Part shown: in pieces, positions 1-6,163 of the stretch | Position numbering within the stretch: the first letter of the stretch is position 1 | How the letters are laid out: each line of letters begins with the position of its first letter | Assembly (NCBI GenBank): GCA_038849025.1 | Contig: JAWCNE010000033.1 | Location: forward strand, 1 to 18,055 | Direction: 5' to 3' | DNA: 18,055 nt | Source: WUQU01 sp038849025 | GTDB taxonomy: Archaea > Thermoproteota > Bathyarchaeia > Bathyarchaeales > Bathycorpusculaceae | Notes under the pieces: model-generated | Told to the model about the DNA's origin: nothing | Databases searched by the model: none | Seen by the model: only the letters and a program-made list of their open reading frames with translations | Translations under genes and position numbers: made by a program

Positions 1-19
1 TGGAGGTGTGTAAACAAAA

Positions 20-445
20 ATGGTAGTAGAAATAAAGGAGTATGCTTCGGCTGAAGACATAGCAGAAACCCTAGATAAAGAAATATCCGAAACAAAAAGC
101 ACTTTGGGCGAGTACCTGCGTCGCCTAGACGACATAAGGGCTTTAGCTGAAAAATCCAAAAAAATCCGCGAAGTAGTCATGAAACTGGCAGGCAAAAAGG
201 CAGCAGCCGAATCTCTAGGCGAAATCACTGTGGGCACTCTAAGCATAGTCTTAGATGCAAACCCCTTCCACGAACTCACAGCCATAGAGCAGGTGGTCCG
301 CAGCTACCAGGAAAGACTCTTAGTGCTGCAGAAAGCCCGCGAAGCCCTAAAATGGCTCGACCAGCTAGGCGACACTGAAGGCCTAAAATACATAGTTGTG
401 GAAAACGACGGAGTGCCAGAGCGCATACTCTTCAAAATAACCTAA
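20..445 (+). CDS. Small helical/coiled-coil protein, first gene of Roadblock operon
   Basis: I do not recognise this 141-residue protein. Residues about 8-65 are charged and helical with heptad-like spacing and probably form a coiled coil; about 85-120 are again amphipathic helix; the last 25 residues look like a short beta element. There is no signal peptide and no membrane segment, so it is probably cytoplasmic. A strong GGAGGTG ribosome site lies at 2-8, 11 nt before the ATG. A TAA at 11-13, just inside that site, could end a gene upstream of the window. The stop is 26 nt before the next gene on the same strand, so all three genes to 1695 probably form one transcript. The context suggests a structural partner of the two Roadblock-type proteins downstream (inference). 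It is a clear gene: codon use is regular and it sits in the operon. Confidence 0.85.
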   Translation: MVVEIKEYASAEDIAETLDKEISETKSTLGEYLRRLDDIRALAEKSKKIREVVMKLAGKKAAAESLGEITVGTLSIVLDANPFHELTAIEQVVRSYQERLLVLQKAREALKWLDQLGDTEGLKYIVVENDGVPERILFKIT

Positions 446-471
446 AACCATTCTGAAAGAGGCGCGTAAGC

Positions 472-1287
472 ATGCTTGATAAAGAAGTTTACTCCGTCGC
501 GTTAAAGAGCACCATAGACGAAATGCGAAATGCGTGTCCAGACATTAACCACGCTTTTATGTTTACAGAAGAAGGCGAAATAGTCGCTGGAGATGCAGAA
601 ATCCCTGAAAAAGTCATGATCCATGTCATAGACGCTTTTGACGGCATAATTGAAAGGGCTGAATCCATAGGAGGAATCGAATCCGTAACCATCGAAGGCG
701 ACAAAGGCACTGTTACCCTTTCACGCTTCGGCGAAAACTACTTCGTAACAGTTACTTCTGAAAAAGCAGACATGAAATACGTGGCCACACTCACCCGCGT
801 CCTAATCCCCACGGTCCTTAGAGTTTTGGAGAGGCTCAGCCCTACCCCCGACAAAAAAGCCTTCCCCACGCCTCTTGAAACCGCCGCTGAAGTTGAAACT
901 GAACTCGAGCCTCTAGAGGTTAAAGAAGAACCCGTAGAAGAAGCTCCGCCTAAGCCTGAGCCCAGTGAGCCTATCCCTGAAGCTTTACCCACAGAGTCTC
1001 AAGCTACGCAGCTTATGGTGGAAAACCTAGGCGGACTGCTTGTCCCCTCTGACACAGTGCGCATAGATAGTGAAATGCTATCAGAGTGGGAGAACACCTT
1101 CGGCGGCAAACCAGTTGAGCTTGTGGACATTGAAACCTTTGACGGAAAAACATTAAGATGTAAAGTTAAACCCATAAGAGATTCAAAATACAACGGAAAA
1201 GGCGTCGTACAGATGCCTGAAAAAGTGCAGCTCACCCTAGAAATTAAGAAGGGCGAACTTGTAAGAGTTAAACCCGTCTTTGAATAA
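472..1287 (+). CDS. Roadblock/LC7-domain protein with acidic linker and C-terminal beta domain
   Basis: 271 residues in three parts. Residues 1-122 have the Roadblock/LC7 pattern: an N-terminal helix, a strand-turn-strand around EEGEIVAGD (33-41), a helix through AFDGIIERAES, two strands around SVTIEGDKGTVTLSRF and NYFVTVTSE, and a closing helix ending near RVLERL. Residues 123-175 are a Pro/Glu-rich flexible linker. Residues 176-271 form a separate domain rich in strands that ends in KKGELVRVKPVFE, which I cannot name. Roadblock proteins dimerise and commonly bind or regulate small Ras-like GTPases (family knowledge); no GTPase gene is visible in this window. GAGG lies about 10 nt before the ATG. 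It is the middle gene of a three-gene operon, with 26 nt before it and 12 nt after it. Confidence 0.8.
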   Translation: MLDKEVYSVALKSTIDEMRNACPDINHAFMFTEEGEIVAGDAEIPEKVMIHVIDAFDGIIERAESIGGIESVTIEGDKGTVTLSRFGENYFVTVTSEKADMKYVATLTRVLIPTVLRVLERLSPTPDKKAFPTPLETAAEVETELEPLEVKEEPVEEAPPKPEPSEPIPEALPTESQATQLMVENLGGLLVPSDTVRIDSEMLSEWENTFGGKPVELVDIETFDGKTLRCKVKPIRDSKYNGKGVVQMPEKVQLTLEIKKGELVRVKPVFE

Positions 1288-1299
1288 TGGAGGCATAAT

Positions 1300-1695
1300 A
1301 TGACTAAGAAAAAACAGGCTGAAGGCGTTGCCGCCGTTGCAGAATCTGTGGCTGTTGAAACGGTACCCATGGAAGATTTAAAGACAAGCCTTGAAGAGAT
1401 CAAGGGATATGACGGCGTAATAGGCTATATACTGAGGAATTCCACTTCCGCAGCTATAGACCTTAAAGACCCATCTAAACTCATTGAATACGCAATTCTT
1501 TCATCCTCCTCCCTTGACGCTGGAGAAGAACTTTCAAAGCTTTTCCATCTTGGCGCCGTTAAGCACATAGTCATCGATGGAAAAAACATTAGGGCGCTTT
1601 CATTGACTTCCGGTGAGAACAAAATAAGTGTTTTCCTAGAGAAAAACGCTGACCTGAAGAAAGTTTTAGAGAAGCTTAACTTTTTTAGGAGTTAA
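1300..1695 (+). CDS. Second, minimal Roadblock/LC7-like protein
   Basis: 131 residues. Residues 1-25 are a low-complexity Lys- then Ala/Val-rich tail. Residues about 26-127 show a single Roadblock-like fold: helix, GYDGVIGYILRNSTSAAIDL as a beta hairpin, a long helix (LIEYAILSSSSLDAGEELSKLF), two strands (VKHIVIDGKNIRALSL and NKISVFLEK) and a final helix (KKVLEKLNF). It lacks the linker and C-terminal domain of its neighbour, so the two could form a heterodimer (inference). A clean ribosome site GGAGG with 6 nt spacing precedes the ATG, and the gene begins 12 nt after the previous stop. T-rich runs follow the stop. The domain call rests on pattern reading and would benefit from a profile search. 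Confidence 0.78.
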   Translation: MTKKKQAEGVAAVAESVAVETVPMEDLKTSLEEIKGYDGVIGYILRNSTSAAIDLKDPSKLIEYAILSSSSLDAGEELSKLFHLGAVKHIVIDGKNIRALSLTSGENKISVFLEKNADLKKVLEKLNFFRS

Positions 1696-1706
1696 ACCTA
1701 AACACT

Positions 1707-1730
1707 GCCTTTTTGTCCCACATTTTTTAG
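1707..1730 (+). terminator. T-rich terminator of the Roadblock operon
   Basis: Two runs of five and six T residues lie just after the stop of the third operon gene. Oligo-T tracts without a strong hairpin are the usual archaeal intrinsic termination signal. A weak 5-bp stem (GGCTT/AAGCC, 1795-1811) followed by another T run at 1813-1818 may be a back-up. This is inference from composition only. Confidence 0.4.
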
Positions 1731-1823
1731 AACACTAAATCTGAACCATCACAAACTCGTTTTTATTAGGAACATTCTAAAGCTATCTTTTAGAGGCTTT
1801 TTCTAGAAGCCCTTTTTTGGGTT

Positions 1824-1838
1824 AGCTTTATTAAAGCT
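1824..1838. promoter_or_regulatory. Perfect palindrome upstream of winged-helix gene; candidate operator
   Basis: AGCTTTA-T-TAAAGCT is a perfect 7-bp inverted repeat around a single central base. It lies about 14 nt upstream of the likely box A (ATATTTAG, 1852-1859) of the winged-helix gene at 1882. The position fits binding of a dimeric regulator, most simply the winged-helix product itself. AT-rich palindromes also arise by chance, so the operator role is inference. Confidence 0.4.
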
Positions 1839-1851
1839 TGCCAACATATAC

Positions 1852-1859
1852 ATATTTAG
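1852..1859 (+). promoter_or_regulatory. Box A (TATA) of the winged-helix gene; probable leaderless transcript
   Basis: ATATTTAG is centred about 26 nt upstream of the ATG at 1882, the usual archaeal spacing to the transcription start. No ribosome site precedes that ATG, which fits a leaderless mRNA. A second in-frame ATG lies at 1888. Confidence 0.45.
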
Positions 1860-1881
1860 CCTAGTTATGCTTTAGAGTCGG

Positions 1882-2166
1882 ATGCTGATGAGAGAGTCTC
1901 GGAAAAAGAAGAGGAGACGAAGTCGCACCGAGGTTATTCTAGACATTCTCAGCGAGGCCTTAGAAGGGGTGAATAAAACTAGGCTTATGTACAGCTGCAA
2001 TTTAAATTTTGGACGGTTCAATCTTTATTTTAAAGAACTCTTGAATGCAGGTCTAATTGAGAAACTTGATTCCAATCCAGGTGGAGTAGTCGTCTATAAG
2101 ACTACGGATAAAGGACGGGAGCTTCTTGAAGTTTTACGAAAGGCTAATAGATTGTTGTCTATCTGA
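1882..2166 (+). CDS. Small winged-helix DNA-binding regulator
   Basis: 94 residues. Residues 1-15 are highly basic (KKKRRRSR). Residues about 16-90 follow the archaeal winged-helix pattern: RTEVILDILSEAL (helix 1), NKTRLMYSCNLNFGRFNLYFKELL (helix-turn-helix), NAGLIEKL, a wing with VVVYKTTDKG, and a final helix ELLEVLRKANRLL that probably dimerises. This matches the broad family of one-domain archaeal winged-helix proteins (Pfam HTH_45-like). No ligand domain is present. The gene is monocistronic, convergent with the next gene, with only 20 nt between stops. Its likely operator and box A lie directly upstream. The start could be 1882 or 1888; I favour 1882 from box A spacing. Confidence 0.82.
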   Translation: MLMRESRKKKRRRSRTEVILDILSEALEGVNKTRLMYSCNLNFGRFNLYFKELLNAGLIEKLDSNPGGVVVYKTTDKGRELLEVLRKANRLLSI

Positions 2167-2173
2167 GGAATGA

Positions 2174-2213
2174 GAAATAGCCATCTTTATGCTATTTTGT
2201 TTATGGCTATTTC
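2174..2213. terminator. 11-bp inverted repeat between convergent genes; terminator-like
   Basis: GAAATAGCCAT (2174-2184) and its exact complement ATGGCTATTTC (2203-2213) flank an 18-nt AT-rich spacer. The repeat starts 8 nt after the stop of the plus-strand winged-helix gene, runs over the stop codon of the minus-strand gene, and is followed on the plus strand by a T run. It could stop transcription from both sides. Part of it is coding for the minus-strand gene, so chance cannot be excluded. Confidence 0.4.
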
Positions 2214-2579
2214 AGTTATCTTTTTATCTACTCTAATTTCTAGTTCAAGAGGTACATCCGTTAGGTTTGCTATATGGGTGTTTTGGATTATTATGGTCTT
2301 TTGCGGTGGGACTATTATTGTGCCTACGGCAGTAGTTTCCAATTGCACCTGCTCAGTGGGAGCTGTTTCTTTCTGGTTTATTATGAGGGTTTTCCAGTTT
2401 TGTTTCAACTTTATCTGCCTTGTTTCCGAATTGTATGTTACCAAATCTGCTTCTGCCAGAAACTTGGTTATTTTTTGAGCTTTTTCCTGTGAAATTTGCA
2501 GGGCGTTAGCAACCTCTTCGGTGGTGTGCCATTCATTGTCACTTATAAATGTTAAGAGTTTTTCCAGTTTTGTTGACAA
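2187..2579 (-). CDS. Winged-helix protein with beta-rich C-terminal domain
   Basis: 130 residues. Residues 1-60 form a winged helix: LEKLLTFISDNEWHTTEEVANAL, then ISQEKAQKITKFLAEADLV as recognition helix, then a wing (YNSETRQIKLKQNW). Residues 65-130 are strand-rich with no family I recognise (VGTIIVPPQKTIIIQNTHIA). The start codon is TTG: an unusually clear GGAG lies 8 nt upstream of it and there is no earlier ATG, so TTG at 2579 is well supported. An inverted repeat at 2601-2639 overlaps its presumed transcription start, consistent with autoregulation. A box A-like CTTTTAAAATG (about 2638-2648, minus strand) sits upstream. The longer plus-strand reading frame across this stretch has no protein-like character. 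Confidence 0.75.
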   Translation of the reverse strand: MSTKLEKLLTFISDNEWHTTEEVANALQISQEKAQKITKFLAEADLVTYNSETRQIKLKQNWKTLIINQKETAPTEQVQLETTAVGTIIVPPQKTIIIQNTHIANLTDVPLELEIRVDKKITEIAINKIA

Positions 2580-2600
2580 AGATTTGGCTCCTTCCCGTTT

Positions 2601-2639
2601 AGCAACTAACCGTCCCTAGAATAGTTCGGTTTAGTTGCT
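2601..2639. promoter_or_regulatory. Long inverted repeat upstream of the TTG-start winged-helix gene
   Basis: AGCAACTAACCG (2601-2612) pairs with CGGTTTAGTTGCT (2627-2639): 12 bp with one bulged T and a 14-nt centre. It begins 22 nt upstream of the TTG start and lies where the transcription start and 5' leader of the minus-strand gene would be. It could be an operator for the encoded winged-helix protein or a leader hairpin. The structure is visible in the sequence; the role is inferred. Confidence 0.5.
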
Positions 2640-2703
2640 TTTAAAATGTTAAGAATTTTTAGGCTATACTACTGGTCTAGTTTTTAACGAATTTTATTCA
2701 GAG

Positions 2704-2711
2704 TTTAAATA
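2704..2711 (+). promoter_or_regulatory. Near-ideal box A in the 2580-2916 gap
   Basis: TTTAAATA is a near-ideal archaeal box A. Its expected start point (about 2734) falls on the ATGs at 2728 and 2734 of a 25-codon frame (2728-2805), not on a known gene. A second AT-rich box, AATTATAAAG (about 2798-2807), lies closer to the phosphatase gene at 2917 and is its more likely promoter. Nothing else is recognisable in this gap apart from the inverted repeat at 2601-2639. Confidence 0.35.
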
Positions 2712-2727
2712 CGTTTTAAATTTAGAT

Positions 2728-2805
2728 ATGGATATGCGCCAGTTTTACGGGCTTCTATTATTGCTTTTTAGCAAAATAAATAAGAAACGGGATGGTAAAT
2801 TATAA
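2728..2805 (+). CDS. Possible leaderless 25-residue peptide
   Basis: ATG-GAT-ATG opens a 25-codon frame ending in TAA. It encodes a short hydrophobic core (FYGLLLLLF) followed by a basic tail (SKINKKRDGK), like a tiny membrane-anchored peptide. The only support is its placement about 20-26 nt after the box A at 2704-2711, as expected for leaderless mRNA. The frame is short enough to arise by chance. Confidence 0.15.
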   Translation: MDMRQFYGLLLLLFSKINKKRDGKL

Positions 2806-2916
2806 AGGGCCCCCAATTAATCAAAAAGTTTCTTATGCCGCTGCATCTGTCATCTAAGCTGTTTTTCAGCAAAGTCTTTATGGAACAGAAGGATATTGAA
2901 AACGGAGAAAATATTC

Positions 2917-3741
2917 ATGGAAAAACAAGTTGATTGGCTAAAAGTACTAATGCAATGCAAAAACAACATAAAAAAGCATATAGCGCCAATACTAAAAACC
3001 CTGCACAAGCCTCAGCCAAGCCTCGGCATAGGGGCAGGTGGAGACCCGATAAAACAGATAGATCTCACAGCAGAAAACGCAATAACGGAAATGCTGAAAG
3101 GGTATGGCTTATCTTTCACTCTCATAAGCGAGGAGTCAGGGATAAAAAAATACGGCGAAAACCCTGAAGATAACTATGTGACGGTAGACCCCATAGATGG
3201 AACAACAAACGTGATGAGGGGCATACCATTTTACGCTACATCCATAGCCGTATCTTCAAAACCAGAGCTTAACACTGTTCATACAGCGCTTGTGGCAGAC
3301 CTTTTCCACGGCGTAACCTATACAGCTAAAAAAGGAGAAGGCGCTAGACGCGACAACCAAAAAATAACTCCTTCAAAACAAGCAACCCTAGAAGATGCAG
3401 TGGTAGGCATAGATCTAAACACGTATAAAGCTCGTGAAATCGCCCCAAAACTGACAAACTTAATTGAACAGACAAAACATATACGCCATTTAGGCGCCAA
3501 CGCCCTAGAACTCTGCTATGTGGCTGACGGAACTACAGACGCCTTCATAGACATCCGCGGAAAACTCCGCACTACAGACACGGCTGCAGCATGGCTAATA
3601 ATAAACGAGGCAGGAGCAAAAATAACAACCCCCGATGGGACACCTCTAAACGCCAAACTGGATCCAAAGGAAAAACTAACCTTCATAGCAGCCGCAAACC
3701 AGAAAATCCACGAAAAAATCCTAAGCCTCATCAAAGCCTAA
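2917..3741 (+). CDS. Inositol-monophosphatase/fructose-1,6-bisphosphatase family enzyme
   Basis: 274 residues, the usual length for archaeal IMPase/FBPase proteins. Metal-binding motifs are present: SEES (71-74), DPIDGTTN (91-98) and TTDTAAA (219-225, supplying the third Asp, D221). Family members are Mg2+-dependent phosphatases that cleave inositol-1-phosphate and, in many archaea, fructose-1,6-bisphosphate in gluconeogenesis; which substrate applies here cannot be read from sequence. I place the start at ATG 2917 because GGAG at 2904-2907 lies 9 nt before it. An in-frame TTG at 2896 would add seven residues but its GAAGG is only 3 nt away. The phosphoesterase gene follows 12 nt later, so the two are probably co-transcribed. 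Confidence 0.9.
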   Translation: MEKQVDWLKVLMQCKNNIKKHIAPILKTLHKPQPSLGIGAGGDPIKQIDLTAENAITEMLKGYGLSFTLISEESGIKKYGENPEDNYVTVDPIDGTTNVMRGIPFYATSIAVSSKPELNTVHTALVADLFHGVTYTAKKGEGARRDNQKITPSKQATLEDAVVGIDLNTYKAREIAPKLTNLIEQTKHIRHLGANALELCYVADGTTDAFIDIRGKLRTTDTAAAWLIINEAGAKITTPDGTPLNAKLDPKEKLTFIAAANQKIHEKILSLIKA

Positions 3742-3753
3742 AAGCTGAACAAA

Positions 3754-4593
3754 ATGATAACACCCCTAATGCCCCACCAAGCTGCACTAATAAAGACAAG
3801 GGAAAAAAGAACCCTAGTAATAACAGACCTTCACATTGGGTGGGAAATAGCCCTATCAGAAAAAGGCATACATGTCCCAACTCAAGCTCCTAAACTTTTG
3901 CAAAAACTAAAAACTCTCCTAAACACGTACAGACCGGAAAAACTCCTAATCCTCGGCGACGTAAAACACACGGTGGCAACAGCAGAACTAAGCGAATGGC
4001 AAGACATACCCGACTTCTTCAACGAACTGCAAAACTATGTTAAAGAAATTCAGATTATCCGCGGAAACCATGATGGAAACCTTGACCCGCTTCTCCCAGA
4101 AAACATAAAAATTCTGCCATCCACAGGCACAGCCATAGGCGACGTAGGCCTTTTCCACGGACACCGCTGGCCGTCACTTACGCTCTTGAAATGTAAAACC
4201 CTTGTCATGGGACATGTCCACCCAGTCATAGCCCTCCGCGACCCAGCGGGGTTCAGAATAACCCGTCAAGTCTGGGTAAAAGCCAACTGCAACAAAACCC
4301 AACTAGCTAAAGCCTTACTACACAAGCACGGCGTAAAAATTGAAAAATCCCCAGAAGAAACCTTAATCAAACATGGAATAAAACCGAAAACATCGCAGAT
4401 TTTCATAATGCCCTCCTTCAACGACTTTCTGGGAGGAAAACCCCTAAACGAGAAAAATGCTGGAAACGGAAAAACTGGAGAAATTGTTGGGCCAGTTCTC
4501 CGCTCAGAAGCAGTTGACATGGAAAACGCGGAAATATACCTTCTAGACGGAACGTTCCTTGGAACCCTAAACAAACTTAAACTTCTATTATAA
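3754..4593 (+). CDS. Calcineurin-like metallophosphoesterase (COG1407 type)
   Basis: 279 residues. The binuclear metal motifs appear in order: DLHIG (25-29), GDVKH (68-72), GNHD (104-107), FHGHR (134-138) and GHVHP (153-157). The GD-x-KH form and the C-terminal block from about residue 210 (FIMPSFNDFLGG) are typical of archaeal COG1407 proteins. These resemble the phosphoesterase domain linked to bacterial Lhr-type helicases and are thought to act on nucleic-acid or nucleotide phosphodiesters; the substrate is not established. The gene follows the IMPase-family gene by 12 nt with no clear ribosome site of its own, suggesting co-transcription. No helicase is adjacent. Confidence 0.87.
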   Translation: MITPLMPHQAALIKTREKRTLVITDLHIGWEIALSEKGIHVPTQAPKLLQKLKTLLNTYRPEKLLILGDVKHTVATAELSEWQDIPDFFNELQNYVKEIQIIRGNHDGNLDPLLPENIKILPSTGTAIGDVGLFHGHRWPSLTLLKCKTLVMGHVHPVIALRDPAGFRITRQVWVKANCNKTQLAKALLHKHGVKIEKSPEETLIKHGIKPKTSQIFIMPSFNDFLGGKPLNEKNAGNGKTGEIVGPVLRSEAVDMENAEIYLLDGTFLGTLNKLKLLL

Positions 4594-4599
4594 CGCAAA

Positions 4600-4607
4600 G
4601 TTTATAG
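4600..4607 (+). promoter_or_regulatory. Promoter of the Hsp20 gene
   Basis: TTTATAGA is a box A-like element that would start transcription near 4630, giving a leader of about 13 nt. This leader contains GGTGA (4632-4636), placed 6 nt before the ATG at 4643. A partial inverted repeat (AGAGAAAGCTCTCT, about 4606-4619) between box A and start could bind a heat-shock regulator, but I recognise no known archaeal heat-shock operator. Confidence 0.4.
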
Positions 4608-4642
4608 AGAAAGCTCTCTCAAGATTTAAAAGGTGAAAGGAT

Positions 4643-5239
4643 ATGTCCTTCGATGAAGATTTTCCAGAATGGTTTAGACGTAGGCGCTTCCCATCCTTCG
4701 GAGGCTGGTTCTTCGAAGACATTGACAGAATGTTCCGCGAAATGGAAAAAATGATGGAAGAAGAATTCAAAGCCTTCACTTCGCGAGTTCCCAAAGACTA
4801 TGTTAGAGAACGCAAACTTCCAGACGGCTCAACCATAAAAGAGTGGGGTCCCTTCGTATACGGCTACAGCATAAAGATAGGCCCTGATGGAAAACCTGAA
4901 ATCCGCGAGTTCGGAAACGTTAAACCTAGCCGCTTCGGACCAAAAGTGAAGGAAGAACGCGAACCCCTCGTAGACATAGTCGAAACAGACGGAGAAGTCC
5001 ACGTGGTGGCTGAACTTCCGGGCGTAGAAAAGGAAGACATAAAACTCCACGGAACAGAGGACACTTTAACCATAACTGTGGATACGCCGCAACGAAAATA
5101 CCATAAGGAAGTAGCCCTTCCAGCAAAGGTTAACGTGAAAGAAGCCAAAACACAATACAAAAATGGAGTTTTAGAGGTTACCCTGCCTAAAACAAAGGAA
5201 GAGAAAAAGCCTAAAGGCGAACCTATCAAAATAGAGTAA
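4643..5239 (+). CDS. Small heat-shock protein, Hsp20/alpha-crystallin family
   Basis: 198 residues. Residues 1-50 form an aromatic, charged N-terminal arm (RRRRFPSFGGWFFEDIDRMF) with an amphipathic helix of Met/Glu. About 51-105 is a Gly/Pro-rich connector. Residues 106-185 are the alpha-crystallin domain, including VAELPGVEKEDIKL (122-135) and the signature GVLEVTLPK (175-183). IKI (195-197) near the C-terminus is the I-x-I motif that links subunits in the oligomer. ATP-independent holdase activity is family knowledge. It is longer than many archaeal Hsp20s (about 150 residues) because of the extended N-terminal half. GGTGA 6 nt upstream fixes the start. Confidence 0.93.
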   Translation: MSFDEDFPEWFRRRRFPSFGGWFFEDIDRMFREMEKMMEEEFKAFTSRVPKDYVRERKLPDGSTIKEWGPFVYGYSIKIGPDGKPEIREFGNVKPSRFGPKVKEEREPLVDIVETDGEVHVVAELPGVEKEDIKLHGTEDTLTITVDTPQRKYHKEVALPAKVNVKEAKTQYKNGVLEVTLPKTKEEKKPKGEPIKIE

Positions 5240-5288
5240 ACTTTTCCCTTCACGTGCTTACAACCCATCCGTTAAAGCCTGTGCCTGC

Positions 5289-5699
5289 ATGGAAACCGGC
5301 TGCGAAGATGACCTATTAAACGCTGTATGCAAAGAGGCGAAAGCAGAAGGCAAACTTACAGGAGAAAACCTTACAAAACTCTATGAAGCCTTTGGACAAC
5401 GCTTCACGAAAGCCTTCGAAGCCCTAAAAGAGAACAGGGTCAAAAAGTACATTTTTAAGCCAAGCGGCAAAGTCGTATGGATTGTGGTTGGAAAAGAACG
5501 CGACTACCTGATAATGCCCAATGCTGAGTTCTGCACATGTGATGACTTTTACTTCAGAGTTCTAGACCGCGAAGTACACTTATGCTATCATCTCATAGCG
5601 CAGAAAATAGCCAAAAACCTAGGATGGTATGAAACCATAGAAAGCCACGACGAACTGTACGAGTCTTTAATGATAGAGTGGAAGAAACCAACTCCTTAA
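5289..5699 (+). CDS. SWIM zinc-finger protein, possibly Sws1-like
   Basis: 136 residues. Residues 1-50 are helical; 52-80 are strands (KKYIFKPSGKVVWIVVGK, YLIMP); then C82-x-C84 and C99-x-H101 (FCTCDDFYFRVLDREVHLCYH) make a SWIM zinc finger of the form CxC-x(n)-CxH. SWIM fingers bind nucleic acid or protein partners. A short stand-alone protein of this layout is like the Shu2/Sws1 family, which in eukaryotes works with Rad51 paralogs; that assignment is inference, since no RadA paralog is next to it. The ATG at 5289 has no clear ribosome site. It is followed by the very small membrane gene on the same strand. Confidence 0.8.
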   Translation: METGCEDDLLNAVCKEAKAEGKLTGENLTKLYEAFGQRFTKAFEALKENRVKKYIFKPSGKVVWIVVGKERDYLIMPNAEFCTCDDFYFRVLDREVHLCYHLIAQKIAKNLGWYETIESHDELYESLMIEWKKPTP

Positions 5700-5740
5700 A
5701 TACCTAAACTCAAAATAGAATGGTAAAAAGGGGAATTGCG

Positions 5741-5863
5741 GTGGAGATAGGCGCGTACTTTGAAACCCTCAAATATATCCTCATGACCGCAACGTTCATT
5801 GCTCTAGTCTTGATATTTCTACACATTTTCTACGGGAGAGAGGAAAAAGAAAGCGAAGCCTAA
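5741..5863 (+). CDS. 40-residue single-pass membrane protein
   Basis: Forty codons from GTG 5741. There is an N-terminal amphipathic segment (EIGAYFETLKYI), one membrane helix (MTATFIALVLIFLHIFY) and an acidic tail (EEKESEA). AGGGGA at 5729-5734 lies about 7 nt before the GTG and supports it. An in-frame ATG at 5720 would give 47 residues and could be leaderless from the AT-rich TTAAATA at 5696-5702. The stop TAA overlaps the TAG of the convergent DUF131 gene through the shared bases CTAA (5860-5863). The clear membrane helix with basic side inside and the ribosome site argue for a real gene, but size limits confidence. Confidence 0.5.
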   Translation: MEIGAYFETLKYILMTATFIALVLIFLHIFYGREEKESEA

Positions 5864-6153
5864 AAAGCGTCTTTAAGCCTTTTACGCATTATAAAGAACA
5901 TTATTAGGCTTAAAACGCCAAGAATTATGGCGAACAAAACAAGCCATGGGGCTCCAGGACCGCCACCGAAAACTAATGGAAATGGGCCTATAAGCACGAA
6001 ACCGCCAAAACTTATTGAGCCTTCTGAAGACAAAGTGGCAGCAACTAAAAATATTATGCCCATCAAAATTACGAAAAACCCTATTAGGAACATGACTAGA
6101 AACCCTTTAACCGATGGTTCTTCTGCGTTTTGCTTGCTTTCCTCTGAAGTCAT
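5860..6153 (-). CDS. DUF131-family membrane protein, second of a tandem pair
   Basis: 97 residues from ATG 6153. Two membrane helices (about 18-41 and 68-88) flank the DUF131 signature ISFGGFVLIGPFPLVFGGG (47-65). This family (TIGR00304/COG2034) is archaeal and has no known function. The frame opens at a TTG (6192), but that would overlap the upstream gene by 29 nt. I prefer ATG 6153, which has GGTGA 10 nt upstream; the TGA of that GGTGA is the stop codon of the upstream DUF131 gene, so translation of the two is probably coupled. Confidence 0.82.
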   Translation of the reverse strand: MTSEESKQNAEEPSVKGFLVMFLIGFFVILMGIIFLVAATLSSEGSISFGGFVLIGPFPLVFGGGPGAPWLVLFAIILGVLSLIMFFIMRKRLKDAF

Positions 6154-6163
6154 TGTTTGCTTT

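Noticed and set aside
738..1403. Minus-strand frames of 84 and 134 codons under the Roadblock operon
   Set aside because: Ser/Thr-rich antisense shadows of real plus-strand genes; no domain or ribosome site.
2170..2478. Plus-strand 102-codon hydrophobic frame
   Set aside because: It is antisense to the winged-helix gene at 2187-2579, which has a clear domain, ribosome site and promoter repeat.
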